DNA from: JAUPVN01 sp964423475
Lineage (GTDB): Bacteria > Patescibacteriota > Saccharimonadia > Saccharimonadales > CAIOMD01
Length of the DNA: 13,707 nucleotides
Direction of reading: 5' to 3'
Assembly: GCA_964423475.1 (NCBI GenBank)
Contig: CAYRFD010000027.1
Span: 1 to 13,707 of the forward strand
Made by a program: the position numbers and the translations under genes. The notes under the pieces are model-generated. The model saw only the letters and a program-made list of their open reading frames with translations, was not told where the DNA came from and did no database searches. Of the stretch, positions 1 to 5,889 are shown piece after piece (positions within the stretch are counted from its first letter, which is position 1; every line of letters begins with the position of its first letter).

Positions 1-314
1 ACTAGGGCTACTTTGTCTTTACCTATAAAATCTTCGCCAATAATAAAAGCTTGCGCAAGACCATCTGGTGTGGGCTGAATGGCATAGCTTAATTTAATGC
101 CCCAAGCGCTACCATCACCTAGTAATTGTTGAAACTGCTGTTGGTCGTGCGGGGTGGTAATTATTAATATGTCTTTTATGCCAGCTTGCATTAGTGTGCT
201 AAGCGGGTAATAGACCATTGGTTTATCGTAAATGGGTATTAGTTGTTTTGAGATGCCTTTTGTTATTGGGTGCAAACGTGTTCCGCTGCCACCTGCTAAA
301 ATAATGCCTTTCAT
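1..314 (-). CDS. rmlA: Glucose-1-phosphate thymidylyltransferase (partial, N-terminal 104 residues)
   Basis: This enzyme joins glucose-1-phosphate to dTTP to make dTDP-glucose, the first step of dTDP-L-rhamnose synthesis in the cytoplasm. The ATG is at 314-312 and the reading frame runs off the left window edge, so about 104 of the roughly 290 residues usual for the family are visible. Residues 8-16 read GGSGTRLHP, the nucleotide-binding signature of sugar nucleotidyltransferases. They are followed by SKQLIPIYDKPMVYYPL (residues 22-38), typical of RmlA, with the conserved lysine at residue 23. Further on, GDGSAWGI and QPTPDGLAQAF also match RmlA. It has its own promoter and an AAGGAG ribosome site. 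The rest of the pathway (rmlD, rmlC, rmlB) lies on the same strand at 1676-4114, separated from it by two toxin-antitoxin modules. Confidence 0.95.
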   Translation of the reverse strand, partial: MKGIILAGGSGTRLHPITKGISKQLIPIYDKPMVYYPLSTLMQAGIKDILIITTPHDQQQFQQLLGDGSAWGIKLSYAIQPTPDGLAQAFIIGEDFIGKDKVAL

Positions 315-350
315 AAGTTTTGCTCCTTTAATATACTTTGTAGTATAGCA
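315..350 (-). promoter_or_regulatory. rmlA promoter (extended -10) and ribosome binding site
   Basis: On the minus strand an extended -10 element, TGC-TATACT, lies at 350-342. It predicts a start near 336 and a leader of about 20 bases. AAGGAG at 328-323 sits 8 bases before the ATG, so this gene has a true Shine-Dalgarno. No good -35 is visible. The -10 forms one arm of a 6-bp inverted repeat (TATACT at 332-337 / AGTATA at 342-347, 4-base spacer), which could be an operator or just AT-rich chance. Confidence 0.55.
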
Positions 351-365
351 TTTTATATATTATGA

Positions 366-409
366 TTGCATTATGCCTACATGCATGCTATTATGTAGGC
401 ATGCCTACA
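366..409 (+). promoter_or_regulatory. Promoter and probable autoregulatory operator of the first toxin-antitoxin module
   Basis: An extended -10, TGC-TATTAT, lies at 386-394, with TTGCAT (366-371) 17 bases upstream as a weak -35. The ATG at 401 begins 6 bases after the -10, which predicts a leaderless transcript. A 10-bp perfect inverted repeat, ATGCCTACAT (373-382) and ATGTAGGCAT (393-402), flanks and overlaps the -10 and the start codon. A third copy of ATGCCTACA follows at 401-409. Ribbon-helix-helix antitoxins usually repress their own promoters through such repeats. A second possible promoter, TTGTAG (338-343) with TATGAT (361-366) and 17-base spacing, lies further upstream. Confidence 0.6.
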
Positions 410-676
410 CGTAAAATACAATATACTATTAGAGGAGTACCGCCCGCCACAGACAGACGTTTGAGAAAGCTTGCCAAAATTAGGGGCGTAAGTTTAAATG
501 ATGTGGTTTTGGATGAGCTTTCTGTGCAAAATACATCTAAAGGATCACTTGTGGATAGCTTAGACTGGTTTTTTGGGTCTAACACTATAGATGATGCCAC
601 GATTAAATTTTTAGAAGAGGATGATAAAATACAAAAAGAACTTACTAAAAAACAATGGGCAGAAGATGATAATTGA
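401..676 (+). CDS. Ribbon-helix-helix antitoxin (FitA/VapB type)
   Basis: This 91-residue protein is the likely antitoxin of the PIN toxin that overlaps its end. The N-terminus has the FitA-like RHH pattern: a strand, KIQYTIRGVP, then helix 1 (ATDRRLRKLAKIRG) and helix 2 after the turn (SLNDVVLDEL). The acidic C-terminal half (around EEDD and WAEDD) would be the toxin-neutralising segment. The frame is open up to an ATG at 362, but I chose ATG 401. It begins at the start of the RHH fold (MPTRKIQ), and the 362 start would place an unrelated cysteine-rich stretch before it, upstream of the likely transcription start. The final 11 bases overlap the toxin gene. The family is clear from pattern only; the exact subfamily is uncertain. 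Confidence 0.85.
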   Translation: MPTRKIQYTIRGVPPATDRRLRKLAKIRGVSLNDVVLDELSVQNTSKGSLVDSLDWFFGSNTIDDATIKFLEEDDKIQKELTKKQWAEDDN

Positions 677-1061
677 CACAAATGTATATAGTATGGCTAA
701 TAAAGGTCATGATGGTGCGATTAACCTACTTAAAAATAGCACAATAATATTGGTCCCAACGATTGTATTGGCAGAGCTAAAGGCTGGTTTTTTAGGTGGT
801 GGCCAAAACCATAAGAACTCTAGAATTTTTGACAGGTTTATGGTTGATAGCAGGGTTGATACAATAAATATAGGTTACGACACAGTACCATTTTATGCGG
901 AGCTGGCGGTTTTTGCTAAAAAGTCTGGCAGGGTGTTAGCTAATAACGATATTTGGATTGCTGCGCTAGCGTTAGAAAACAAAATGCCCCTTGCAACTTT
1001 TGATAAAGATTTTAGTGTTTTTGAAAGCTTTTTTGGCAAAGATTTAATTATTTTAGAATAA
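666..1061 (+). CDS. vapC: PIN-domain ribonuclease toxin (VapC/FitB family)
   Basis: This 131-residue protein is a single PIN domain, the metal-dependent RNase fold of VapC toxins, which in the family cleave tRNA or rRNA. All four conserved acidic positions can be seen: D4 in MIIDTN, E37 in VLAELKAGF, D95 in NNDIWIAA and D113 in ATFDKDF. The toxin should therefore be catalytically intact. I start at ATG 666, which puts the MIIDTN strand at the N-terminus as usual in VapC. An upstream in-frame ATG at 621 would add 15 lysine/asparagine-rich residues within the antitoxin gene. The 11-base overlap with the antitoxin stop implies translational coupling. The target RNA cannot be told from sequence. 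Confidence 0.9.
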   Translation: MIIDTNVYSMANKGHDGAINLLKNSTIILVPTIVLAELKAGFLGGGQNHKNSRIFDRFMVDSRVDTINIGYDTVPFYAELAVFAKKSGRVLANNDIWIAALALENKMPLATFDKDFSVFESFFGKDLIILE

Positions 1062-1068
1062 AATAAAG

Positions 1069-1117
1069 ATTGTATACAATATTGACAATTATCTAAATTG
1101 TGGGTACAATGTGGGTA
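1069..1117 (+). promoter_or_regulatory. mazEF promoter with repeated operator-like motifs
   Basis: This is the best consensus promoter in the window: TTGACA (1082-1087), 17 bases, TACAAT (1105-1110). The ATG at 1117 begins 6 bases after the -10, so the mRNA is probably leaderless. Two related inverted motifs are present. ATTGTATACAAT at 1069-1080 is a perfect palindrome, and ATTGT(GGGT)ACAAT at 1097-1110 covers the -10. In addition TGTGGGTA is repeated at 1099-1106 and 1110-1117, one helical turn apart. AbrB-fold MazE antitoxins typically bind repeats over their own promoter, so these are candidate operators. Confidence 0.65.
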
Positions 1118-1362
1118 TGAATAAATTAAAAAGTAAATTAGTCAAAGATGGTAACAGTATGGCTGTGAGATTGCCCAAGGCTGCTCTTACTATGAGTGGG
1201 ATTAGTGGCCAAGTAGATCTTATAATTAAAGATGGAGAAATTATAATAAAAAAACCTAAAACTGTAAGATCTTCTTGGGTAAAAGCAATTAGTTTGGATA
1301 AACCCGTAAACGATACATTGTTAAACGATTGGGATGGCTTAGTTGGAGAGGCACTTGATTGA
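1117..1362 (+). CDS. mazE: MazE-like antitoxin (SpoVT/AbrB fold)
   Basis: This 81-residue protein is the antidote of the adjacent MazF RNase and a likely autorepressor. Residues 1-50 form the swapped-hairpin AbrB-type DNA-binding domain. Its usual pattern is visible: LVKDGNSMAVRLPK, then GQVDLIIKDGEIIIKKP. The C-terminal tail (RSSWVKAISLDKP...NDWDGL), with its tryptophans and acidic residues, resembles the extended segment that wraps around MazF. The frame also offers GTG 1111, but ATG 1117 coincides with the predicted transcription start. The stop TGA overlaps the mazF ATG by one base. Confidence 0.88.
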   Translation: MNKLKSKLVKDGNSMAVRLPKAALTMSGISGQVDLIIKDGEIIIKKPKTVRSSWVKAISLDKPVNDTLLNDWDGLVGEALD

Positions 1363-1679
1363 TGAAACAATTTGATATTGTTTGGGTTAATTTAGACCCC
1401 ACCGTGGGTAAAGAAATCAAAAAAACACGGCCTTGTGTTGTTGTATCACCCGATGAGCTTAACGATAGTTTAGATACTTTAATTGTTGTTCCATTAACTA
1501 GCACAATAAAGAATTGGCCTTTCCGTACAAATATAGTAGTTAATAAAAAGACATCGTCTATGGCTTTTGATCAACTGCGTACTATTAGCAAAAATAGGGT
1601 AGGCAAGAGTATTGGCAGATTGTCTGTTATTGATCAACAAAAGTCTTTAAACATATTACAGACGATGTTTGCAGATTAG
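1362..1679 (+). CDS. mazF: MazF/PemK-like endoribonuclease toxin
   Basis: This 105-residue protein is an mRNA interferase of the MazF/PemK family, which cuts single-stranded RNA at short sequence motifs. The diagnostic pieces are FDIVWVNLDPTVGKEIKKTRP (residues 4-24, catalytic-type R23), VVVPLTST (T46 in the position of the conserved catalytic threonine), and FDQLRTISKNR (69-79). The start is ATG 1362 within TGATG, overlapping the mazE stop. GGAGAG at 1345-1350 lies 11 bases upstream and may help. A TTG at 1359 is less likely. The gene ends in a 4-base overlap (1676-1679) with the stop of the converging rmlD. Full family length, no missing motif. Confidence 0.92.
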   Translation: MKQFDIVWVNLDPTVGKEIKKTRPCVVVSPDELNDSLDTLIVVPLTSTIKNWPFRTNIVVNKKTSSMAFDQLRTISKNRVGKSIGRLSVIDQQKSLNILQTMFAD

Positions 1680-2536
1680 TTTTGGCTTTTTAGCTCTATA
1701 AAATAATCGTTTAGGGCATTTTGCCAGTTGCGCGGTGTAAAGCCGGTGGCTTTAATTTTTGTAAGATCTAGCTGGCTGTTTAGTGGCCTTGGGGCAATGC
1801 CTTCTTTACCGGCATAATAGGTGGCTGTTGATACGCCAGTAACGTCTTGTGGGTTATGGCCGTATTCTTTATAAACTATTTGTGCAATATCTGCCCAGCT
1901 TGTTAGTGGGCCCTCGTTTGTGCAATTGTATACGCCGTAAGGTTGGTTTGTGCTTACTAGGTGGTAAATTGCATTTGCTAGATCTTCTGTAAAGGTTAGG
2001 CGGCCTATTTGATCGTTAACAACGTTTGGTTTTATGCTTTTATTGGCAAGATCTTTCATTATTTTTATAAAGTTTTTACCTTTGCCTACTACCCAACTTG
2101 TACGCACAATATAATGCTGTGGTGTAAGGCTAGCGGCAATGTCTCCTGCGGCTTTGGTTTGGCCGTATACTCCAAGTGGGCTGTATTGTTCGTCTTCTTT
2201 ATGGGGAGTTTTTGTGCCATCAAAAACGTAGTCGCTAGAAACATGCACAAGTGTTATATTATTTGCTGTGCATACTTTAGATAAAAGCATTATGGCGGTT
2301 GCGTTGGCTTGCCAGCTAATAACACGGCCTTCTGGCGTTTCTGCGCCATCTACGTTGGTGTAGGCTGCGGCGTTTAGTATTAGGCCGTATTCTGACCAAT
2401 TGCGGCTACTGTATGCGCTTGGATCGCTAATATTAAATGTATCTAGGTCTACACATTCTGCATTTGGGAATAATTTTTGTAAGGCAAGCCCAAGTTGGCC
2501 ATTTGCGCCGGTAATTAGCACTTTTTTATTGTTCAT
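1676..2536 (-). CDS. rmlD: dTDP-4-dehydrorhamnose reductase
   Basis: This enzyme reduces dTDP-4-keto-L-rhamnose to dTDP-L-rhamnose with NAD(P)H, the last step of the pathway. The 286-residue extended short-chain reductase shows the Rossmann motif VLITGANGQLG (GxxGxxG, residues 6-16), NAAAYTNVD (55-63), VSSDYVFDG (99-107) and the catalytic YGQTK (Y124, K128). The length is normal for RmlD. I start at ATG 2536. An in-frame ATG at 2626 would add 30 lysine-rich residues read inside rmlC in another frame and is rejected. GGAG at 2548-2545, 8 bases upstream and inside the last codons of rmlC, is a plausible ribosome site. Only 2 bases separate it from the rmlC stop. Confidence 0.95.
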   Translation of the reverse strand: MNNKKVLITGANGQLGLALQKLFPNAECVDLDTFNISDPSAYSSRNWSEYGLILNAAAYTNVDGAETPEGRVISWQANATAIMLLSKVCTANNITLVHVSSDYVFDGTKTPHKEDEQYSPLGVYGQTKAAGDIAASLTPQHYIVRTSWVVGKGKNFIKIMKDLANKSIKPNVVNDQIGRLTFTEDLANAIYHLVSTNQPYGVYNCTNEGPLTSWADIAQIVYKEYGHNPQDVTGVSTATYYAGKEGIAPRPLNSQLDLTKIKATGFTPRNWQNALNDYFIELKSQN

Positions 2537-2538
2537 AA

Positions 2539-3111
2539 TTATATCTCCATTGGTTTTACATCTTTTAGCATTGGGTGATTTTGGTCTCTGCTGTTTATTA
2601 TGGATTTTTCTAACGGAATAGGCCAATTAATGCCAATTTTAGGATCTGACAAATTTACAAAACAATATTTACTATAGTTGTCTGCGCTCCAGTGAGCGCT
2701 TACACTGTAAAGATAGTATGTGTCTGGCTCTTGGGTTTGAAAAGAGTTGGCTACGCCCCTTGGTAAAAAAACTGCCGTATTGGGGGTGATTGTAAACGTT
2801 TCTACGTTACCAAAGCTACTGCCTTTTCGTAAGTCTACCCAAGCACCAAATACTTTGCCCTTTACTACGGTTATGTACTTTTCCCATGGCTCGGCATGAA
2901 AGCCACGCGTAACGCCCGTTTCTTTGTTGTAAGATAAACTATTTTGCACAACATTAAATGAATTTGGCATGCCGGCCTCTACAAGTTTGGCTTTTTGATA
3001 TTTTTCTTGAAAAAAGCCTCGTTCATCGTTAACTTGCGATACATCAAAAAATAATAATCCTGGTATAGATGTTTTGTGGCCTACGTATTGGGTTGTTGCT
3101 AAATTTGCCAT
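2539..3111 (-). CDS. rmlC: dTDP-4-dehydrorhamnose 3,5-epimerase family protein
   Basis: RmlC epimerises dTDP-4-keto-6-deoxyglucose at C3 and C5 to give dTDP-4-keto-L-rhamnose. The 190-residue cupin shows DERGFF (residues 29-34), the catalytic-type histidine H72 in TRGFHAEPWEKY, GKVFGAWVDLRKGS (85-98), LPRGVANSF (116-124) and a tyrosine-rich YYLYS (132-136). In the classical enzymes the last of these motifs reads close to 'GFAHGF'. Here its histidine is replaced by N122, so this belongs to a divergent branch that may have altered specificity. Its position directly between rmlB and rmlD supports an epimerase role. It starts 4 bases after the rmlB stop, with only a weak AAGG as ribosome site. 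Confidence 0.9.
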   Translation of the reverse strand: MANLATTQYVGHKTSIPGLLFFDVSQVNDERGFFQEKYQKAKLVEAGMPNSFNVVQNSLSYNKETGVTRGFHAEPWEKYITVVKGKVFGAWVDLRKGSSFGNVETFTITPNTAVFLPRGVANSFQTQEPDTYYLYSVSAHWSADNYSKYCFVNLSDPKIGINWPIPLEKSIINSRDQNHPMLKDVKPMEI

Positions 3112-3115
3112 ATAC

Positions 3116-4114
3116 TTATTGGCCTTGTTCTTTATATTTAGCTTCTACCTGTTGTTTTTGGGGTTGCCACCACTGTGTATTGTTTTTGTACCACCGAATA
3201 GTGTTTTGCAGGCCTTGTTCAAAATTAGTGTATTTAGGCTGCCAGCCAAGCTCTTTTTGTAATTTAGAACTATTAATTGCGTATCTTAAATCGTGGCCTG
3301 GGCGATCGTTAACTTGGTCGTACCAGCTTGTAGGCTTGCCCATATCTTTAAGAATAAATTCTAATACTTGTTTATTATTTTGTTCACCGTTGGCGCCTAT
3401 CATGTATGTTTGGCCAATTACACCCTTGTTTAATATTGCATGAACAGCGCTGTTGTGATCGTCTACGTGTATCCAATCTCGTACGTTTTGGCCACTGCCG
3501 TATAGTTTTGGTTTTTGGTCTACCAAAATATTGGTTATTTGGCGGGGTATAAACTTTTCTATGTGCTGATATGGGCCGTAGTTGTTGCTACAATTGCTTA
3601 TTGTTGCCTGCAAGCCAAAACTACGTACCCAAGCTCTTACTAGCATGTCGCTACCTGCTTTGGTGCTAGAATATGGGCTAGATGGGTTGTAGGGGGTTTG
3701 TTCTGTAAATTTGTTTGGATCGTCTAGTTCTAGGTCTCCGTAAACTTCGTCTGTGCTTATGTGGTGGTAACGTTTGTTGTGTTTACGAGAAGCTTCTATT
3801 AGGTTGTATGTGCCAATAATATTGGTGTTTACAAAAGGCCAAGGGTTTTGTAATGAATTGTCGTTGTGAGATTCTGCTGCAAAATGCACAATAACATCGT
3901 TTTGAGATATTAATTGGTCTACTAATTTTGCATCGGTGATATCTCCATGTACAAAAGTTATATCATCTTTTATTGTGTCTAGGTTATGTATATTGCCCGC
4001 ATAGGTTAGGGCGTCTAGCACAGTTATTTGGTATTGAGGGTGTTCTTTTAGGGTTAAATGAACAAAGTTGGATCCTATAAAACCAGCTCCGCCCGTTACT
4101 AGCATTTTAATCAT
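3116..4114 (-). CDS. rmlB: dTDP-glucose 4,6-dehydratase
   Basis: This enzyme converts dTDP-glucose to dTDP-4-keto-6-deoxyglucose with bound NAD, step two of dTDP-rhamnose synthesis. The 332-residue protein has the NAD motif TGGAGFIG (residues 7-14), the family-specific HISTDEVYGDL (118-128, with catalytic T121, D122, E123) and the YxxxK pair Y148/K152 in YSSTK. NNYGPYQHIEKFIPRQ and RDWIHVDDH also match RmlB. The ATG at 4114 lies 6 bases after an extended -10; a second in-frame ATG at 4105 is possible but less consistent. It is the first gene of rmlB-rmlC-rmlD, with intergenic gaps of 4 and 2 bases. The C-terminal tail (from about residue 313) is rich in Q and W and looks lineage-specific. Confidence 0.96.
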   Translation of the reverse strand: MIKMLVTGGAGFIGSNFVHLTLKEHPQYQITVLDALTYAGNIHNLDTIKDDITFVHGDITDAKLVDQLISQNDVIVHFAAESHNDNSLQNPWPFVNTNIIGTYNLIEASRKHNKRYHHISTDEVYGDLELDDPNKFTEQTPYNPSSPYSSTKAGSDMLVRAWVRSFGLQATISNCSNNYGPYQHIEKFIPRQITNILVDQKPKLYGSGQNVRDWIHVDDHNSAVHAILNKGVIGQTYMIGANGEQNNKQVLEFILKDMGKPTSWYDQVNDRPGHDLRYAINSSKLQKELGWQPKYTNFEQGLQNTIRWYKNNTQWWQPQKQQVEAKYKEQGQ

Positions 4115-4129
4115 AATATAAGTATATCA
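4115..4129 (-). promoter_or_regulatory. rmlBCD promoter, extended -10, probably leaderless
   Basis: On the minus strand TGA-TATACT (4129-4121) is an extended -10 element. Its last base is separated from the ATG at 4114 by exactly 6 bases, and no Shine-Dalgarno lies in between. A -35 is not obvious, as expected for extended -10 promoters. It shares a 68-base intergenic region with the divergent antitoxin gene at 4183. Confidence 0.55.
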
Positions 4130-4146
4130 AATTAGCTTTTTTGGGG

Positions 4147-4179
4147 TTGACTTTTAAGTTGAACATATGTTAAACTTAA
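4147..4179 (+). promoter_or_regulatory. Promoter and 26-bp palindromic operator of the Phd/PIN module
   Basis: The promoter is TTGACT (4147-4152), an 18-base spacer, and an extended -10 TGT-TAAACT (4168-4176), with the ATG 6 bases further on. A palindrome of 26 bp spans 4154-4179 and is centred between 4166 and 4167. The left half is TTAAGTTGAACAT and the right half ATGTTAAACTTAA, with one mismatched pair (4161/4172). It fills the spacer and covers the -10, so a bound dimer would block transcription. This matches the known autoregulation of Phd/YefM antitoxins. Confidence 0.7.
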
Positions 4180-4182
4180 TTT

Positions 4183-4446
4183 ATGAATATAATTACTTCT
4201 AAACAGTTAAGACAAAGCATGGATGAAGTATTTGATAAGGTAAACAATGGTCAAACTGTTAAAATTACACACCGCTTTAAAAAGCCTATTATTATGAGCC
4301 CTGTAGATAAAAAAACAAGTAATAAAAAAATGTTTGGTTTAGAGGCGTTTGATAAAGCTAAAAAATCTAAATCTTTGTATGATACTAAAAAAACCGTTAA
4401 GCAACTTTATGCAGAATCTTTGTTAAAAAAGTATGATAAAAAATAA
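4183..4446 (+). CDS. Phd/YefM-like antitoxin
   Basis: This small 87-residue protein sits directly upstream of, and overlaps by 14 bases, a PIN-domain toxin. Its N-terminus (MNIITSKQLRQSMDEVFDKVNNGQTVKITHRFKKPIIMSP) follows the Phd/YefM pattern: a short strand, a helix with the 'LR..' motif, then a basic 'G..v.it.r..p..im.p' hairpin. The remainder (residues 43-87) is lysine-rich and predicted helical, suitable for covering the toxin. It probably binds the palindrome at its promoter. Pairing of a Phd-type antitoxin with a PIN toxin is known in the TA literature. Family assignment rests on pattern and context. Confidence 0.78.
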   Translation: MNIITSKQLRQSMDEVFDKVNNGQTVKITHRFKKPIIMSPVDKKTSNKKMFGLEAFDKAKKSKSLYDTKKTVKQLYAESLLKKYDKK

Positions 4447-4828
4447 GAAATTATTTTTAGATGCTAATATTTTATTAGAAATTATCTTAGATAGGCCCCT
4501 AAATAAACAATGTAGAATGGTTATAGAGCAGAATGTAGGTAACTTATATATATCTGCCCTAACGGCTCATTTAGTTGTACATTTTGGCGCATCTATTACT
4601 GATATAAAAGTTATTAAACAATTTTTAGATGATTATTATGTAGAATCTTTAGAATATGCAGATTTTGAGTGGGCATATAATAATGGCCGTGATAAAGATT
4701 TTGAAGATGCTTTGCAAATTGCTGTTGCAGTTAGAATGGACGCAGACACTTTTGTAAGCTTAGATAAAAAATTAATAAAAACATATAAAGATTTACCAAT
4801 TTTAAATTTTAAGTTAGTTAATAATTAA
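4433..4828 (+). CDS. PIN-domain toxin (divergent VapC-like)
   Basis: This 131-residue protein has the PIN layout, with D10 in KLFLDANILLEIILDRP, D92 in KDFEDALQIAVA and D111 in FVSLDKKLIK. This resembles the PIN branch with the 'lDaNilLe..ldR' opening. The second acidic position of VapC (a glutamate after the 'SALT' strand) is not present; the sequence there is SALTAHLVVHF. The active site may therefore use another residue or be weakened. The ATG at 4433 lies inside the antitoxin's last codons, with no Shine-Dalgarno, so translation is probably coupled. The stop TAA overlaps the converging galE stop by 4 bases (4825-4828). Confidence 0.85.
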   Translation: MIKNKKLFLDANILLEIILDRPLNKQCRMVIEQNVGNLYISALTAHLVVHFGASITDIKVIKQFLDDYYVESLEYADFEWAYNNGRDKDFEDALQIAVAVRMDADTFVSLDKKLIKTYKDLPILNFKLVNN

Positions 4829-5844
4829 TTGTAGCCTTTAGGGTTTTTGGTTTGCCAGTTGTAGGCATCTTTGCAGGCATTGCCTATTGTTCTTGTGGTG
4901 TGCCAGTTAAGCTCTTTGTTAGCCTTTGATGGGTTTGCGTAGCACTGCGCAATATCTCCAGGCCTTTTTGGTACAATCTTGAAAGGTATTTTAACATTGT
5001 TAGATTTTACAAAAGCATTAATTAGCTCTAAAACCGATGTGCCGCTGCCCGTGCCAAGGTTTAGGGCACGATATTTGTTGCTAGTTGTAGGGTGTTTTAA
5101 GGCGCTTACGTGGGCTTTGGCCACATCTACAACATGAATGTAGTCTCGAACACCAGTGCCATCTTTTGTGGGGTAGGTATTGCCAAAAACCATTAGTTCT
5201 GGCAACTTACCAACGGCTACTTGGCTAATATATGGCAATAAATTGTTTGGTATGCCTTTTGGGTCTTCTCCTATTAAGCCAGAGCTGTGTGCACCAATTG
5301 GGTTAAAATAACGTAAACTTGTGATTTGCCAGTTATTATTAGTGTTTACTGTGTCTGATAAAATTTGTTCTATCATATATTTTGTATAACCGTAAGGGTT
5401 AGATAGGTTTGCCCCAATAGGCTGGCTTTCTGTTATGGGCACAGATTTTGGGTTGCCATAAACTGTTGCAGAAGAGCTAAAAACTAAGTTTTTTACGTTA
5501 TTTTTTTGCATTATTTCTAATAATGTTAATGTAGTGCCTATATTAATTTTGTAATACCTAAGGGGTTCTTTAACAGATTCTGCAACAGATTTTAAGCCAG
5601 CACAATGTATAACTGCATCTATTTTATTTTCTTGAAAAATTTTGTTTAGTGCAGTTTTGTTTAAGATGTCTTGTTTGTAAAAGATTGGTTTTCTGTCGGT
5701 AATTTGTTGAATACGGCTAATAACTTGTTGTTTACTATTGCTAAGATTATCTACAATAATTACTTGGTACCCGCTGTTTAGCAGTTCTACTGTAATGTGG
5801 CTGCCGATATATCCTGCGCCACCCGTTATTAATACTGTTTGCAT
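4825..5844 (-). CDS. galE: UDP-glucose 4-epimerase
   Basis: GalE interconverts UDP-glucose and UDP-galactose using tightly bound NAD. The 339-residue protein has TGGAGYIGSH (residues 7-16), DNLSNS (32-37), FSSSATVYG (122-130, catalytic-type S124) and the Y151/K155 pair in YGYTK. GTGVRDYIHVVDVAKAH and the C-terminal RPGDIAQCYANP with a NPKGY ending are GalE hallmarks. Length matches the bacterial family. It begins at ATG 5844, 6 bases after a TACAAT -10, and is transcribed away from manC. A stand-alone gene here, it probably supplies galactose units for the same surface glycans as the rhamnose genes. Confidence 0.96.
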   Translation of the reverse strand: MQTVLITGGAGYIGSHITVELLNSGYQVIIVDNLSNSKQQVISRIQQITDRKPIFYKQDILNKTALNKIFQENKIDAVIHCAGLKSVAESVKEPLRYYKINIGTTLTLLEIMQKNNVKNLVFSSSATVYGNPKSVPITESQPIGANLSNPYGYTKYMIEQILSDTVNTNNNWQITSLRYFNPIGAHSSGLIGEDPKGIPNNLLPYISQVAVGKLPELMVFGNTYPTKDGTGVRDYIHVVDVAKAHVSALKHPTTSNKYRALNLGTGSGTSVLELINAFVKSNNVKIPFKIVPKRPGDIAQCYANPSKANKELNWHTTRTIGNACKDAYNWQTKNPKGYN

Positions 5845-5856
5845 GCACTAATTGTA
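5845..5856 (-). promoter_or_regulatory. galE -10 element, probably leaderless
   Basis: On the minus strand TACAAT at 5856-5851 is followed by 6 bases and then the galE ATG. No Shine-Dalgarno is present. Neither a -35 nor an extended TGn is convincing, so this is the weakest of the six similar promoters. It lies back to back with the manC promoter within 45 bases. Confidence 0.42.
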
Positions 5857-5874
5857 CTATGATTTTGCTATGAG

Positions 5875-5889
5875 TGGTATTATAGATAA
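5875..5889 (+). promoter_or_regulatory. manC-manB promoter, extended -10, probably leaderless
   Basis: TGG-TATTAT (5875-5883) is an extended -10, followed by AGATAA and then the ATG at 5890, a 6-base gap. No Shine-Dalgarno precedes this ATG, whereas manB, the next gene of the operon, has a perfect one. Confidence 0.55.

Noticed and set aside
362..400. Extended N-terminus of the RHH antitoxin from ATG 362
   Set aside because: The added 13 residues are cysteine/tyrosine-rich and outside the RHH fold, and overlap the promoter; ATG 401 fits the -10 spacing.
373..414. 13-codon open frame that could be a leader peptide before the antitoxin
   Set aside because: It is simply the repeat ATGCCTACA in another frame, without ribosome site, and would overlap the preferred promoter.
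621..665. Longer VapC start
   Set aside because: It would place 15 lysine/asparagine-rich residues before the first catalytic strand; VapC proteins normally start at that strand.
2537..2626. Longer rmlD start inside rmlC
   Set aside because: The 30 extra residues are basic with no Rossmann character, and ATG 2536 starts right at the conserved MNNKKVLITGANGQLG with GGAG upstream.
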